From: Aralia elata
Taxonomy: Eukaryota > Streptophyta > Magnoliopsida > Apiales > Araliaceae
Direction of reading: 5' to 3'
Length of the DNA: 64,000 bases
Assembly: GCA_034770075.1 (NCBI GenBank)
Contig: JAVJAP010000106.1
Span: 62,001-126,000 of the forward strand
In this document: positions 11,441-23,196 of the stretch, piece by piece
Numbering within the stretch: the stretch's first letter is position 1
How the letters are laid out: each line of letters begins with the position of its first letter
Position numbers and translations under genes: made by a program
The notes under the pieces: model-generated
Database searches by the model: none
Seen by the model: only the letters and a program-made list of their open reading frames with translations
Told to the model about the DNA's origin: nothing

Positions 11441-12843
11441 TGATCTATGCTTTTCAAGCAGCACATAACGTTACCTTGGATCCTTAACCTGGAAAAATGA
11501 TTATTTGCAAGAATGAGCTCGACAACTCAGCAAATCTAACAATTTTCATGCATCACATAGCACATAATAACATGCTCAACATACATCTCATACTTATTTC
11601 ACTAGTTTAGCATATATTCGACAACTCACGTAACAAGTATAAAGATTGAGTTCCTTACTCAACCAACATTCTTTACTCAATCAATAGTCATAAGTTGACT
11701 ATAAACATTTCATGCTGACAAAATATGCAATTCATCATCTGATTTCAAAATAAATTACACAATTTGACATCAAGTTCACATAGCAAATAGGAACTGAAAG
11801 ACTTGTCTGGTTCGAAGATTACCAATTACCATAATCAGCTTATACTTATCTGCACTTCATGTCTCCTACACGATATATAATCATGCACAACATTTATTAG
11901 TCACATAGCAATACTTAGTATTACTCTACTCTACATTTCATAATCCTTCATTTTTATTCTCTATACCATTTTTAACTTAGAAAGTAAGTTCCCCTTATAA
12001 ACCTTCATTTTATTACATCTCACTTTAATTAACACCTAACATTTAGTTAAGTCTTAAACTTTGTCTTTACATCAAATTAGATATATATAATGTTTATTAA
12101 CACTACATAAACTAATCTTCAACTTGTTACACTTTTCTTTTATGCTTAAATCTTAGAACTCACTAAATCCCAATATTTAATCACCAACTATGCTAATATA
12201 ATGTGTTATTAAGTCTAATAAAAATGTTTTTTTCATTTCATTAAAATCATTTATCAAAGTTACATTTTCTGCATCACCGCCGGGGCGATAGGTTTCTTCA
12301 CAAAATTCCCGCCGGGGTGAGGATTCTAGTTCACTTTTGTCGCCGGGGCGACGATACCGCCGGGGCGGTGAACTCAGCTCATTTCTACTGCCGAGACGGT
12401 GAACCTGAAACTCGACTTCTGCAGTTCGTGAACTGCAGAACATTCAAATCCAAAAACTCCAAATTTCTTCATTTTAACAACAAATTAAATTACCCAATCG
12501 CTATAATTCATATATGATCATTACCCAAACCTACTAGCACGATTCTAACATCTTAAACAACCAATTTAAAGGCTTAAAATCACAATTCATTCTAGTTTTT
12601 ACAAACTTTTACAATTAGCGTAATCGATCACTACGGATTCGTTACGTTGAATAACTTCAACGCATTACCTTAGTGTAGGTTTTATTTAATCGCCTTCACT
12701 TAAACTTGAAACACCTCGAGTATTATATATTCTTTAATCCTTTAACGCATTCACTTCCTTTCTCCAAGGATCATTGCATAACATACTCATTGTAATCATT
12801 TAATATCCTGATTTAGCTTCGCATAAATATTCGGGATATCACA
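11441..12843 (-). repeat. E5 right LTR, truncated and internally deleted
   Basis: 11441-12645 matches the left LTR from about 5700 to 6925. The sequence then jumps to the part equivalent to about 8180-8325 and ends GGGATATCACA at the TSD. The first ~410 bp of the LTR and about 1.25 kb of its middle are missing. It includes a second CpG-rich motif cluster at 12275-12400. Confidence 0.8.
12275..12400. repeat. CpG-rich motif cluster, E5 right LTR
   Basis: Variants of CCGCCGGGGCGG as at 6534-6676, with one internal unit missing. Confidence 0.8.
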
Positions 12844-12848
12844 GCTGT
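12844..12848. other. Target-site duplication GCTGT, right copy (E5)
   Basis: Matches 5286-5290 exactly. Confidence 0.92.
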
Positions 12849-13152
12849 TTGGATGAAGAAGTTCATAACTGAACTTGGAGCGGTTCCTAGCATTAGAGGA
12901 ACTGTACCTTTATTCTGTGACAACACCGGAGCTGTTGCGCAGGCTAAGGAACCCAGGTCTCATCAGAAATCCAGACACATGTTGCGGTGGTTTCATTTGA
13001 TTAGAGAGATCATTGAAAGAGGAGATGTCACCTTGGAGCGTGTGGACTCTCAAAACTACATTGCAGATCCATTTACTAAAGTTTTAACACAACAGCAGTT
13101 TGATCGTCACTTAGAGAAGATGAGTATTAAATACCATAGCGATTGGCTTTAG
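12849..13152 (+). pseudogene. pol: E1 RNase H, second part and end of pol
   Basis: This is the continuation of the RNase H split by E5. It contains F-C-D-N-T-G-A (catalytic Asp), H-Q-K-S-R-H-M and the final A-D-P-F-T-K block that closes copia RNase H domains. The frame is open to a TAG at 13150-13152, the natural end of pol, just before the polypurine tract. This stretch is undamaged, unlike the upstream half. E2 has lost everything after the A-Q-A-K-E of this region. Confidence 0.92.
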
Positions 13153-13155
13153 TGC

Positions 13156-13166
13156 AAGTGGGAGAT
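13156..13166 (+). promoter_or_regulatory. Polypurine tract of E1
   Basis: AAGTGGGAGAT lies directly before the LTR start TGAAAG. It primes plus-strand DNA synthesis in LTR elements. The same tract with small changes precedes the E3 3' LTR. Confidence 0.88.
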
Positions 13167-14490
13167 TGAAAGTATTATGCACACAAGCCAATCATATTTG
13201 ATATGATGTAGCATATACTTTGTAGTCTTATTCATTTATTAATAAAAGAATTGATTTTCTTAAAAGGCATTTTACATTATCTAGATGGTGTTGTTATATT
13301 AAATGTGATAAACTCATGGTTTTGAGCAATGCTTTTAGAATCATTATGGTGATCATGCTAATGAGATCTAAATTCGAGATAGCTCACAAACTAAAATCGT
13401 TCCTAATCGTTGGATTACTAAAATAGGGGATTAGTGAATCCGGATAGATTAGTACATACATTGCTTGCTCTTAGGAATAGGATGATTAATCTCATAATCA
13501 TTTGTGTGAAGATACTAAAGCAAGTATGTAGGTGCTTATTGGAGAATAAGTTCACTGAACGTGGCTCGCTAAGGAATACCTAATGGAGTTTTACTCGGCT
13601 GTCAATAGGAATTCCTCTAGTGATAGTAGTACAAGTGATCCTCGGATTTGAGATCATCATAGTATCTTGTGTATGATGAGTTATAATTTAACATGTTCCT
13701 TAAGACCTTTAGGGTATATCAAAGGGTATGATTAGGTATAATAAGTTGTACATGGATATAGGTGAATGATCAACAAAGAATTTACCTCGTCTAGTAAAAG
13801 ATGTTAATGCCCTATGTGATTCGATAAATGACAACTCAGTAGTCCTTGGCCAAGGTAGAATAAAATTAGAATGGAGTTTCTAATTTGCATTATTTAGAGT
13901 TGTGCATTTGGGAATCGAAATACATATAATTAAATAAAATAAGACTTGACAGTAAATCCATGTCTTATATTTAATTGGGATATTGTATGGTAGAAGGATT
14001 GAATTGTATGGTAACTATGAACTGAAAGGTTCTTTTGTGATTAATGTTGAAATCTATATTATCCGAAAAGTCGTTGATAGCTAAGGGGGCTTACCCTTAT
14101 TGTAGAATAAATATTATTTATTTAAATGAATTAAATAGTTTAATTTATTTATTTAAATATAATTAGAATTGTTCTAATTAATTTATTCACAACCGGTTTA
14201 ATATGGAGAACCTAAAGAGTCACACCGCAAAAGAAAAAAAATATTTATTTAAGAAGTAAATGACATAATTGTACTAATAAGTTAAGTGTATTTAATTTAG
14301 TCTATGGAGATAGAATAAATTAAATAGCTTAATATTTATTATTTAATATTTTAGAAATATTAAATATAAATTAATAGGAGGAGTCTTATTATTATTATTA
14401 CTATTACTATTATTTAATTCCTAATATGGATTGGGAATTAATTAATAGAAGTACTCTCACATTAATTCCTAATTGGATTAGGAGCATAAT

Positions 14491-14510
14491 TAATTAAAGG
14501 AGTTTAATTA
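14491..14510 (+). promoter_or_regulatory. GGAG-loop hairpin in E1 LTR
   Basis: TAATTAAA, loop GGAG, TTTAATTA. The same position in E2 LTRs reads CTAG in the loop, and in the nested LTR C it reads AGAG. Confidence 0.55.
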
Positions 14511-14570
14511 TAATAGAAACCCTAATCCTAAATAGTTTAGGAAAGGGTTTTTCCTACATCTATAAATAAG

Positions 14571-14580
14571 AGGAGTCTTA
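14571..14580 (+). promoter_or_regulatory. TATA box, copia LTR (E1)
   Basis: TATAAATAAG lies in the LTR after a CCCTAATCCTAAATAG stretch and is kept in all copies of this LTR. It is the probable core promoter separating U3 and R. Confidence 0.75.
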
Positions 14581-14997
14581 TCATAGATTAGGGTTACACA
14601 CTCTTGCATTAGATTGTGGAGAGTACTTGCAATTTCTATAGAGATAGAAACTAGGGTTTTGCTAACATCCAACTTCTTGAATACCTATTCTTTCTTGGTG
14701 GATCACCTCTAGAGGCCAAACACTTGGGTGGCTAACGTTGATCAAGGGAAGGAATCTCATCGGTGGAATTCGAGAAGAATACAAAGGACTAGGTGTCGAA
14801 CTTGTACCCGAGGAAGCTTTGATCTACGAGGGTATAATTCTTATTCTCTTTCTCTTTCGTTTAATTGATAATTGAACACAAGGATAGATCATGGTGATGC
14901 TTTGTATTAAAATTTTAAAATCCGTTTTATCATGCTTCCACCCTATTTGTGTAATTTGATTGTATGCTTGCGTAATATACAAACCTAACACGAAGAA

Positions 14998-15972
14998 CGA
15001 GTTTGGGTACCTCCATTACCGGAATTAAGAGAAGAGATTTTGCAAGAAGCGCACAGTACGAAATACTCGATTCACCCAGGAAGCACAAAGATGTATAAAG
15101 ATTTGCGTCAACATTTTTTGGTGGCCGAACATGAAGAGAGAGATTGCGGAATGTGTTAGTCGATGTTTAACTTGTCAAAGAGTCAAGGCAGAGCATCAAA
15201 GACCGAGTGGATTATTGCAGCCGTTAGAGATTCCTGAATGGAAATGGAAGCATATCACGATGGATTTTGTGGTAGGACTTCCAGTAACACAGAAAGGTTA
15301 CGATGCCATATGGGTGATAGTGGATCGTCTTACAAAGTCAACACATTTTTTGCCAATCAAGATTAGGTACAATCTGGATCAGCTCGCCAAAATGTATATC
15401 AAGGAAATAGTTTCAAGACATGGAGTGCCGATATCAATTGTGTCTGATAGGGATCCGCGTTTTACGTCAAATTTTTGGAGGAGTCTTCAAGAAAGAATGG
15501 GGAAACAATTAAGGTTAAACACCGCATATCATCCATAGACCGATAAGCAAAGCGAAAGAATGATTCAGACATTAGAAAACATGCTCAGAGCCTGTGTGAT
15601 GGACTTCAAGGGAAGTTGGGAGGATCATCTTCCGTTAGTAGAATTCGCGTATAATAATAGTTATCACGTGAGCATTGGTATGCCACTGTACGAAGCACTG
15701 TATGGTAGAAAATGTAGAACGCCCTTATGTTGGCACGAGGCAGGTGAACGAAGACTGTTGGGGCCAGAATTGGTGCAGCAGACCGTGGAAATCATCAGAG
15801 TGATAAGGGCTCGTCTAGTTGCAGCTCAAGATAGACAGAAGAAATATGGGGATTTACATCGCAAGGGAATAGATTTCGAAGTGGGAAGCTTCGCGTTTTT
15901 GAAGGTATTTCCCTGGAAAGGATAGATAAGATTTGGCAGAAAAGGAAAACTGAGTCCGAGATTCATAGGACC
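14998..15972 (+). pseudogene. pol: GypsyI integrase pseudogene (5' of E6)
   Basis: This is Ty3/gypsy integrase. The H-H-C-C part includes Q-E-A-H, Y-S-I-H-P-G and C-L-T-C-Q. The DDE core has T-M-D-F, V-S-D-R-D-P-R-F and the Glu in S-E-R-M-I-Q-T-L-E. An extra T in the T run at about 15113-15118 shifts the frame just before M-K-R-E-I-A at 15131. A TAG at 15536-15538 replaces a Gln (CAG to TAG), and a TAG at 15923-15925 is also present. It stops at F-I-G-P where E6 is inserted, and resumes at 35481. It starts abruptly at 14991 because E1 is inserted here. Confidence 0.93.
15968..15972. other. Target-site duplication GGACC, left copy (E6)
   Basis: The same five bases are at 35476-35480. Removing 15973-35480 rejoins the gypsy pol frame across I-G-P and F-E-I. 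Confidence 0.93.
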
Positions 15973-17313
15973 TGTAGCGCCCCCAAATCCGAGTCTCTTG
16001 AACCTCAGACCTGCTGCGTCACGATACATCATCTTCTTACACATTATACAATTAACGCGAAATATATAAACATATATTGTTTATTTCAAATAATTCTACA
16101 ACATTTTCCAAGGTCTACAACCTTAACTCAATACATACCTTAATAACTCAAAAGGTTTACATAATCATTTTCATAAGATAACGTAATAGTTACTGCATAT
16201 TAAGTTACTCTTGAACTTTTCCTTTTGGCTTTGTCCTTCCTGAAGCATTCGGGCTTAACTAAAATATTATCATGATATAGCAAGAGTGAGCAACTACTTT
16301 GCTCAACAAGTTTAAATACAAGAAAGATATATCATGATTGAAAAAGGCTTTTGAATTTTCAACAATATATAATAATTGTGAAAGATCGATAATCAAATTT
16401 CAATAAATGAATAACTCAATCAATAATGCTGAGTGGCTAACAATAACCATGAATAAATTTGGTAATCAAGATGATCAACCTTTCATACCAGGTGAACATA
16501 TGCAACTTGCACTAAGTGCGATTAACAATAAATTTCATTGATGTGGAATAATTGACAATAATTAAACTACCAGCATGCTTGAAAATATTAACGCAATGTA
16601 ATTTAATCTCTTATGAAAGAACTATTATTTATAAAATTGATCTTTCAATCAACATATCATATCATACATCATAACACTACTACTTTATAAATAAATTATC
16701 TAACATTTAGTCACATAATCAAATACCTTAAACCATCAGTATTATTATCGTCATTTGATAATATTTCAATCACTTTATCATCATCTTAAAACTCCCGTCT
16801 AGTTTTATTAATCATTTAATAATATTTTAATCACACTTTAATATTATTAATCATTTAATAGTATTCAAATCATTTACTAATATTATTAATCATTTAATAA
16901 TATTCTAATCACACTTTAATATTATTAGTCATTTAATAATATTCAAATCATTTACTAATATTATTAATCATTTAATAATATTCAACTCATTATCTAATAT
17001 TATTAATTATTTAATAATATTTTATTCACTTTCTAATATTATTAATCATTTAATAATATTTTAATTCACTTAATATCATTTATTAATGTCTTAATCATTT
17101 ATAAATATTATTAATCCTTTAATAATATTTTAATTATTTACTAATATTAATAATTATTTAATAATATTTTAATCATTTATAAATAATTTAATTTAATTAT
17201 TTATCTCTTTCTATTTAATTTATTTAACAAACATAATATACCAAAAACATAACATTTTAAAAATGACCAAAATACCCTTACACAATCTGATCATATCATA
17301 TTAAGGGTCTTTA
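15973..17313 (-). repeat. E6 LTR, left part
   Basis: Starts TGTAGCGCCCCCAAATCC and runs to the E2 LTR at 17314. No coding content. The last 500 bp are extremely AT-rich and repetitive (see 16790-17210). Confidence 0.8.
16790..17210. repeat. AT-rich degenerate tandem repeat in E6 LTR
   Basis: About eight imperfect units built on AATATTATTAATCATTTAAT recur every 50-60 bp. It is local to this LTR. Confidence 0.75.
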
Positions 17314-19068
17314 TGAAAGTAGTATGCACACAAGCCAATCATATTTGATATGATGTAGCATATACTTTGTAATCTTATTCATTTATTAATAAAAGAATTG
17401 AGTCTCTTAAAAGACATTTGATATTATCTACATGGTGCTGTTATATTAAATGTGATAAACTCATAGTTTTGAGCAATGCTTTTAGAATCATGATGGTGAT
17501 CATGCTAATGAGATCTAAATTCAAGATAGCTCACAAACTAAAATTGTTCCTAATCGTTGGATTACTAAATTGGGAATTAGTGAATCCGGATAGATTAGTA
17601 CATACGTTGCTTGCTCTTAGGAAGAGGATGATTGATCTCATAATCATTTGTGTGGAGACACTAAAGCAAGTATGTAGGTGCTTATTAGAGAATAATTTCA
17701 CTGAACGTGACTCGCTAAGGAATACCTAATGGAGTTTTACTCGCCTGTCAATAGGAATTCCTCTAGTGATAGTAGTACAAGTGATCCTTGGACTTGAGAT
17801 CATCATAGTATCTTGTGTATGATGAGTTATACTTTGACATGTCCCTTAAGACCTTTGGGGTATATCAAAGGGTATGATTGGGTATAATAAGTTGTACATG
17901 GAGATAGATGAATGATCAACAAAGAATCTACAACGTCTAGTAAAAGATGTGAATGTTCTATGTGATTCGATAAATGACAACTCAGTAGTCCTTGGCCAAG
18001 GCAGAATGAAATTAGAAAGGAGTTTCTAATTTGCATTATTTAGAGTTGTGCATTTGGGAATCGAAATACATATAATTAAATAAAATAAGACTTGACAGTA
18101 AATCCTTGTCTTATATTTAATTGGGGCATTGTATGGTAGAAGGATTGAATTGTACGGTAACTATTTACTCAAAGGTTCTTTTATGATTAATGTTGAAATC
18201 TATATTATCTGGAAAGTCGTTGATCGCTAAGGGGACTTACCCTTATTGTAGAATAAATATTATTTATTTAAATGAATTAAATAGTTTAATTTATTTATTT
18301 AAGTAAGATTAGAGTTAAGTGTATTTAATTTAGTCTATGGAGATAGAATAAATTAAATAGCTTAATATTTATTATTTAATATTTTGGAAATATTAAATAT
18401 AAATTAATAAGAGGAGTTTTATTATTACTATTACTATTACTATTATTTAATTCCTAATAGAGATTGGAAATTAATTAATAGGACTATTATTTATTTCCTA
18501 ATAGGGATTGGGAATTAATTAATAGAAGTACTCTCTCACGAATTCCTAATTGGATTAGGAGCATAATTAATTAAACTAGTTTAATTAGAATAAAAACCTT
18601 AATCCTAAATAGTTTGGGGAAGGGTTATTCCTACATCTATAAATAAGAAGAGTCTTATCATAGATTAGAGTTACACACTCTTGCATTAGATTGTGGAGAG
18701 TACTTGCAATTTCTATAGAGATAGAAACTATGGTTCTTGCCAAACACCAAACTTCTTGAATACTTGTTCTTCCTTGGTGGAACACCTCTAGCGGCCAAAC
18801 ACTTAGGTGGCTAACGTTGATCAAAGGAAGGAATCACACCGTAGCATTCGAGGAGAACACGAAGGACTAGGAGTTGAACTTGTATCCGAGGAAGCTTTGT
18901 TCTACGAGGGTATAATTCTTATTCTCTTTCTCTTTCGTTTATATCGTTAATTGAGCACATTGATCGATCATGGTGATGGTTTGTATAAAATTTTAAAATC
19001 CGTTTTATCACGCTTCTGCTCTATTTATGTAATTTGATTACATGCTTGCGTAATATACAAACCTAACA
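17314..19068 (+). repeat. E2 LTR copy 1 (complete)
   Basis: 1755 bp from TGAAAGTAGT to AACCTAACA. It lacks about 120 bp found in E1 and E3 LTRs around the CACAACCGG segment. TATA box near 18638-18647. Hairpins: 18405-18424 (GGAG loop, one G-U pair) and 18643-18658 (AGAG loop). Confidence 0.92.
18638..18647 (+). promoter_or_regulatory. TATA box in E2 LTR copy 1
   Basis: TATAAATAAG at the same place as in E1. Offsets of +1841 and +4114 give the TATA boxes of LTR copies 2 and 3. Confidence 0.72.
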
Positions 19069-19069
19069 G

Positions 19070-19082
19070 TGGTATCAGAGCC
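19070..19082 (+). promoter_or_regulatory. Primer binding site 1 (E2)
   Basis: TGGTATCAGAGCC, complementary to the 3' end of initiator tRNA-Met, one base after the LTR end. Confidence 0.93.
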
Positions 19083-19480
19083 TAATCATGTGCTAATTAT
19101 CGATCTTGATGATTCCATGTATGAATTGATATGCAAAACGTTCGAATTTTTGGGCTGGGAAAATTTTTCTGAATCTGCATCGCGGCGCGGCCGCGCCGCT
19201 TCCAGTTCATTCTGGAGCGCGGCCGCGCCCTAACCTAGAAAACGTTTCGGGGGTTTAGCGCGGTCGCGCCGGTCCTAGTTCTAATTGGAGCGCGGCCGCG
19301 CCAGTGTGCAGACTTTGAAATTTTTTTTTTGTTTTCTCAATTAATATAAATGGTTTATTTAATTGATAAAAATTTAAAATAAAAGAGTTTATTTTATCTG
19401 GAATGGAATTTCAGATTGCTAAAAATTAAAGGAGTTTAATTTGGATTTGGTTTTTGATTAAAATAAAAGAGTTTATTTTA
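19083..19480 (+). other. E2 partial leader 1
   Basis: First ~400 bp of the leader with the CpG-rich cluster (about 19178-19302) and hairpins at 19376-19395, 19423-19442 and 19460-19479. It stops exactly at the 3' base of the third hairpin and jumps to mid-LTR sequence (19481 equals 17640), with one unexplained A at 19480. Confidence 0.88.
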
Positions 19481-20909
19481 ATAATCATTTGTGTGGAGAC
19501 ACTAAAGCAAGTATGTAGGTGCTTATTAGAGAATAATTTCACTGAACGTGACTCGCTAAGGAATACCTAATGGAATTTTACTCGCCTGTCAATAGGAATT
19601 CCTCTAGTGATAGTAGTACAAGTGATCCTTGGACTTGAGATCATCATAGTATCTTGTGTATGATGAGTTATACTTTGACATGTCCCTTAAGACCTTTGGG
19701 GTATATCAAAGGGTATGATTGGGTATAATAAGTTGTACATGGAGATAGATGAATGATCAACAAAGAATCTACAACGTCTAGTAAAAGATGTGAATGTTCT
19801 ATGTGATTCGATAAATGACAACTCAGTAGTCCTTGGCCAAGGCAGAATGAAATTAGAAAGGAGTTTCTAATTTGCATTATTTAGAGTTGTGCATTTGGGA
19901 ATCGAAATACATATAATTAAATAAAATAAGACTTGACAGTAAATCCTTGTCTTATATTTAATTGGGACATTGTATGGTAGAAGGATTGAATTGTACGGTA
20001 ACTATTTACTCAAAGGTTCTTTTATGATTAATGTTGAAATCTATATTATCTGGAAAGTCGTTGATCGCTAAGGGGACTTACCCTTATTGTAGAATAAATA
20101 TTATTTATTTAAATGAATTAAATAGTTTAATTTATTTATTTAAGTAAGATTAGAGTTAAGTGTATTTAATTTAGTCTATGGAGATAGAATAAATTAAATA
20201 GCTTAATATTTATTATTTAATATTTTGGAAATATTAAATATAAATTAATAAGAGGAGTTTTATTATTACTATTACTATTACTATTATTTAATTCCTAATA
20301 GAGATTGGAAATTAATTAATAGGACTATTATTTATTTCCTAATAGGGATTGGGAATTAATTAATAGAAGTACTCTCTCACGAATTCCTAATTGGATTAGG
20401 AGCATAATTAATTAAACTAGTTTAATTAGAATAAAAACCCTAATCCTAAATAGTTTGGGGAAGGGTTATTCCTACATCTATAAATAAGAAGAGTCTTATC
20501 ATAGATTAGGGTTACACACTCTTGCATTAGATTGTGGAGAGTATTTGCAATTTCTATAGAGATAGAAACTATGGTTCTTGCCAAACACCCAACTTCTTGA
20601 ATACTTGTTCTTCCTTGGTGGAACACCTCTAGCGGCCAAACACTTAGGTGGCTAACGTTGATCAAAGGAAGGAATCACACCGTAGCATTCGAGGAGAACA
20701 CGAAGGACTAGGAGTTGAACTTGTATCCGAGGAAGCTTTGTTCTACGAGGGTATAATTCTTATTCTCTTTCTCTTTCGTTTATATCGTTAATTGAGCACA
20801 TTGATCGATCATGGTGATGGTTTGTATAAAATTTTAAAATCCGTTTTATCACGCTTCTGCTCTATTTATGTAATTTGATTACATGCTTGCGTAATATACA
20901 AACCTAACA
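19481..20909 (+). repeat. E2 LTR copy 2, 5'-truncated
   Basis: Matches 17640-19068 at an offset of 1841 bp with very few changes, for example an intact CCCTAATCC where copy 1 has CCTTAATCC. It lacks the first 326 bp of the LTR. Confidence 0.92.
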
Positions 20910-20910
20910 G

Positions 20911-20923
20911 TGGTATCAGAGCC
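20911..20923 (+). promoter_or_regulatory. Primer binding site 2 (E2)
   Basis: TGGTATCAGAGCC again, one base after LTR copy 2. Confidence 0.92.
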
Positions 20924-22136
20924 TAATCATGTGCTAATTATCGATCTTGATGATTCCATGTATGAATTGATATGCGAAACGTTCGAATTTTTGGGCTGGG
21001 AAAATTTTTCTGAATCTGCATCGCGGCGCGGCCGCGCCGCTTCCAGTTCATTCTGGAGCGCGGCCGCGCCCTAACCTAGAAAACGTTTCGGGGGTTTAGC
21101 GCGGTCGCGCCGGTCCTAGTTCTAATTGGAGCGCGGCCGCGCCAGTGTGCAGACTTTGAAATTTTTTTTTTGTTTTCTCAATTAATATAAATGGTTTATT
21201 TAATTGATAAAAATTTAAAATAAAAGAGTTTATTTTATCTGGAATGGAATTTCAGATTGCTAAAAATTAAAGGAGTTTAATTTGGATTTGGTTTTTAATT
21301 AAAATAAAAGAGTTTATTTTGTTTCAAAATTAAATATTAGCAAAACTTTTGCCCATTAATTGATATCAATGCATATATGGAATGGATTTATTATTCATGG
21401 AATGAATGTTATTTATTGATACATATAGAGATATGTATGATAATAAATAGGGGTTGATTATGGATTATTGACCAATGTGTGATTGGATTTATTTTAGTGA
21501 ATGCTTGAATGAATGGGTTTTTATAAATGGGGTTTGCGTACCTCGTCTTCTATAATTTTTCTTAACGTAAATTCTATCTCCCTCCTATGTACTTCCCCTT
21601 GACTACTGATCAATGTTTCTATTTATTGTAAAATAGTTTCTGTAGTAGGACTAGTTAGAATTAATTTTGAAGAATTGGAGACAAAGGAGCAAGGAGCGCT
21701 TGAAGACCCGTTAGTATTGGAGCCCGGGTTTAAATGTAATAGTTATATTTAAATTTAATTCTTGCACCCTAGGTTTGACCTTTTGGTTCACTTGGTGGCT
21801 CTAGTGAACCAAAGTAGAATAAAAGTCCATAATCAATCCGGGTAGAATATAGTATTCTATATGTGCATGCTTACTATATATATATATTATATATTATCCA
21901 ACATGCTTCGCATGTAAAATAATATGACGCGTATTTTATATATATGTGCATGCGCGCTAAACAATATGAGACTAATAATAACAAACCTCTCAAACTAATA
22001 TATTAAGTCCTAAGCGTTCAAAGATATTTGGAATATCGAACGTCGCCTTCTAGCATGGTAAAGCGATAGAGTATTAAATATTTAATATGAGTTTGTTGTG
22101 TCACACAAGGCAAGTATTAAATATTTAAGATGTTGC
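20924..22136 (+). other. E2 partial leader 2
   Basis: Leader from the primer site to AGATGTTGC, with CpG-rich cluster (about 21019-21143) and hairpins at 21217-21236, 21264-21283 and 21301-21320. It joins LTR copy 3 through a shared TTT at 22137-22139. Confidence 0.87.
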
Positions 22137-23182
22137 TTTCTAATTTGCATTATTTAGAGTTGTGCATTTGGGAATCGAAATACATATAATTAAATAAAAT
22201 AAGACTTGACAGTAAATCCATGTCTTATATTTAATTGGGATATTGTATGGTAGAAGGATTGAATTGTACGGTAACTATTTACTCAAAGGTTCTTTTATGA
22301 TTAATGTTGAAATCTATATTATCTGGAAAGTCGTTGATCGCTAAGGGGACTTACCCTTATTGTAGAATAAATATTATTTATTTAAATGAATTAAATAGTT
22401 TAATTTATTTATTTAAGTAAGATTAGAGTTAAGTGTATTTAATTTAGTCTGTGGAGATAGAATAAATTAAATAGCTTAATATTTATTATTTAATATTTTG
22501 GAAATATTAAATATAAATTAATAAGAGGAGTTTTATTATTACTATTACTATTACTATTATTTAATTCCTAATAGAGATTGGTAATTAATTAATAAGACTA
22601 TTATTTATTTCCGAATAGGGATTGGGAATTAATTAATAGAAGTACTCTCTCACGAATTCCTAATTGGATTAGGAGCATAATTAATTAAACTAGTTTAATT
22701 AGAATAAAAACCTTAATCCTAAATAGTTTGGGGAAGGGTTATTCCTACATCTATAAATAAGAAGAGTCTTATCATAGATTAGAGTTACACACTCTTGCAT
22801 TAGATTGTGGAGAGTACTTGCAATTTCTATAGAGATAGAAACTATGGTTCTTGCCAAACACCAAACTTCTTGAATACTTGTTCTTCCTTGGTGGAACACC
22901 TCTAGCGGCCAAACACTTAGGTGGCTAACGTTGATCAAAGGAAGGAATCACACCGTAGCATTCGAGGAGAACACGAAGGACTAGGAGTTGAACTTGTATC
23001 CGAGGAAGCTTTGTTCTACGAGGGTATAATTCTTATTCTCTTTCTCTTTCGTTTATATCGTTAATTGAGCACATTGATCGATCATGGTGATGGTTTGTAT
23101 AAAAATTTAAAATCCGTTTTATCACGCTTCTGCTCTATTTATGTAATTTGATTGCATGCTTGCGTAATATACAAACCTAACA
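22137..23182 (+). repeat. E2 LTR copy 3, 5'-truncated
   Basis: Equals the LTR from about 18023 on (offset 2273 from copy 2). The last ~1046 bp of the LTR are kept, including TATA box and LTR end. Confidence 0.92.
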
Positions 23183-23183
23183 G

Positions 23184-23196
23184 TGGTATCAGAGCC
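23184..23196 (+). promoter_or_regulatory. Primer binding site 3 (E2)
   Basis: TGGTATCAGAGCC, one base after LTR copy 3, followed by the only complete leader of E2. Confidence 0.92.

Larger units (their letters stand above)
5291..12843 (-). mobile_element. E5: non-coding gypsy-type LTR element, rearranged
   Basis: This 7.55-kb insertion in E1 RNase H runs from TGTAATGACC to GGGATATCACA with a perfect 5-bp TSD. The purine tracts read on the minus strand, so the element is minus. It has a complete left LTR, an internal region without any retrotransposon protein, a duplicated piece of that internal region (about 10826-11428 repeats about 8550-9088), and a shortened right LTR. The internal region is homologous to that of E4. 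I infer a non-autonomous (LARD-like) element mobilised by gypsy proteins from elsewhere and later rearranged. Confidence 0.85.
1..14990 (+). mobile_element. Copia element E1, 5' end outside the window, interrupted by E5
   Basis: This is a Ty1/copia LTR retrotransposon in the order leader, gag, protease, integrase, reverse transcriptase, RNase H, polypurine tract, 3' LTR. The copia order (integrase before RT) is visible in the translated fragments. The window opens inside the leader just after where the primer binding site would lie, by comparison with E2. E5 (5291-12843) splits the RNase H region. The right flank (14991 on) is gypsy integrase, so E1 sits inside GypsyI; the right copy of its TSD would be CGAAG at 14991-14995, but the left copy is outside the window. 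The element is inactive: many stops and at least three frameshifts. Confidence 0.93.
13167..14990 (+). repeat. E1 3' LTR
   Basis: This 1824-bp LTR runs from TGAAAGTATT to AAACCTAACA with TG/CA ends. It matches the E2 LTR (17314-19068) and E3 LTRs. It includes a TATA box at 14571-14580 and GGAG-loop hairpins at 14382-14401 (one G-U pair), 14491-14510 and 14576-14591. A short frame that recurs in most copies of this LTR on the minus strand is not a gene. Confidence 0.93.

Noticed and set aside
15131..15925. Functional gypsy integrase gene
   Set aside because: Stops at 15536 and 15923, a frameshift upstream, and E1 and E6 cut both ends.
17827..18036. 69-codon minus-strand frame repeated at 19668, 37104, 38748, 40394 and 58478
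   Set aside because: It is part of the copia LTR and recurs only because the LTR is repeated. No start context, and no conservation beyond the DNA level.
18585..18824. 79-codon minus-strand frame repeated at 20426 and 22699
   Set aside because: Chance frame antisense across the LTR promoter region, copied by the LTR-leader duplication.
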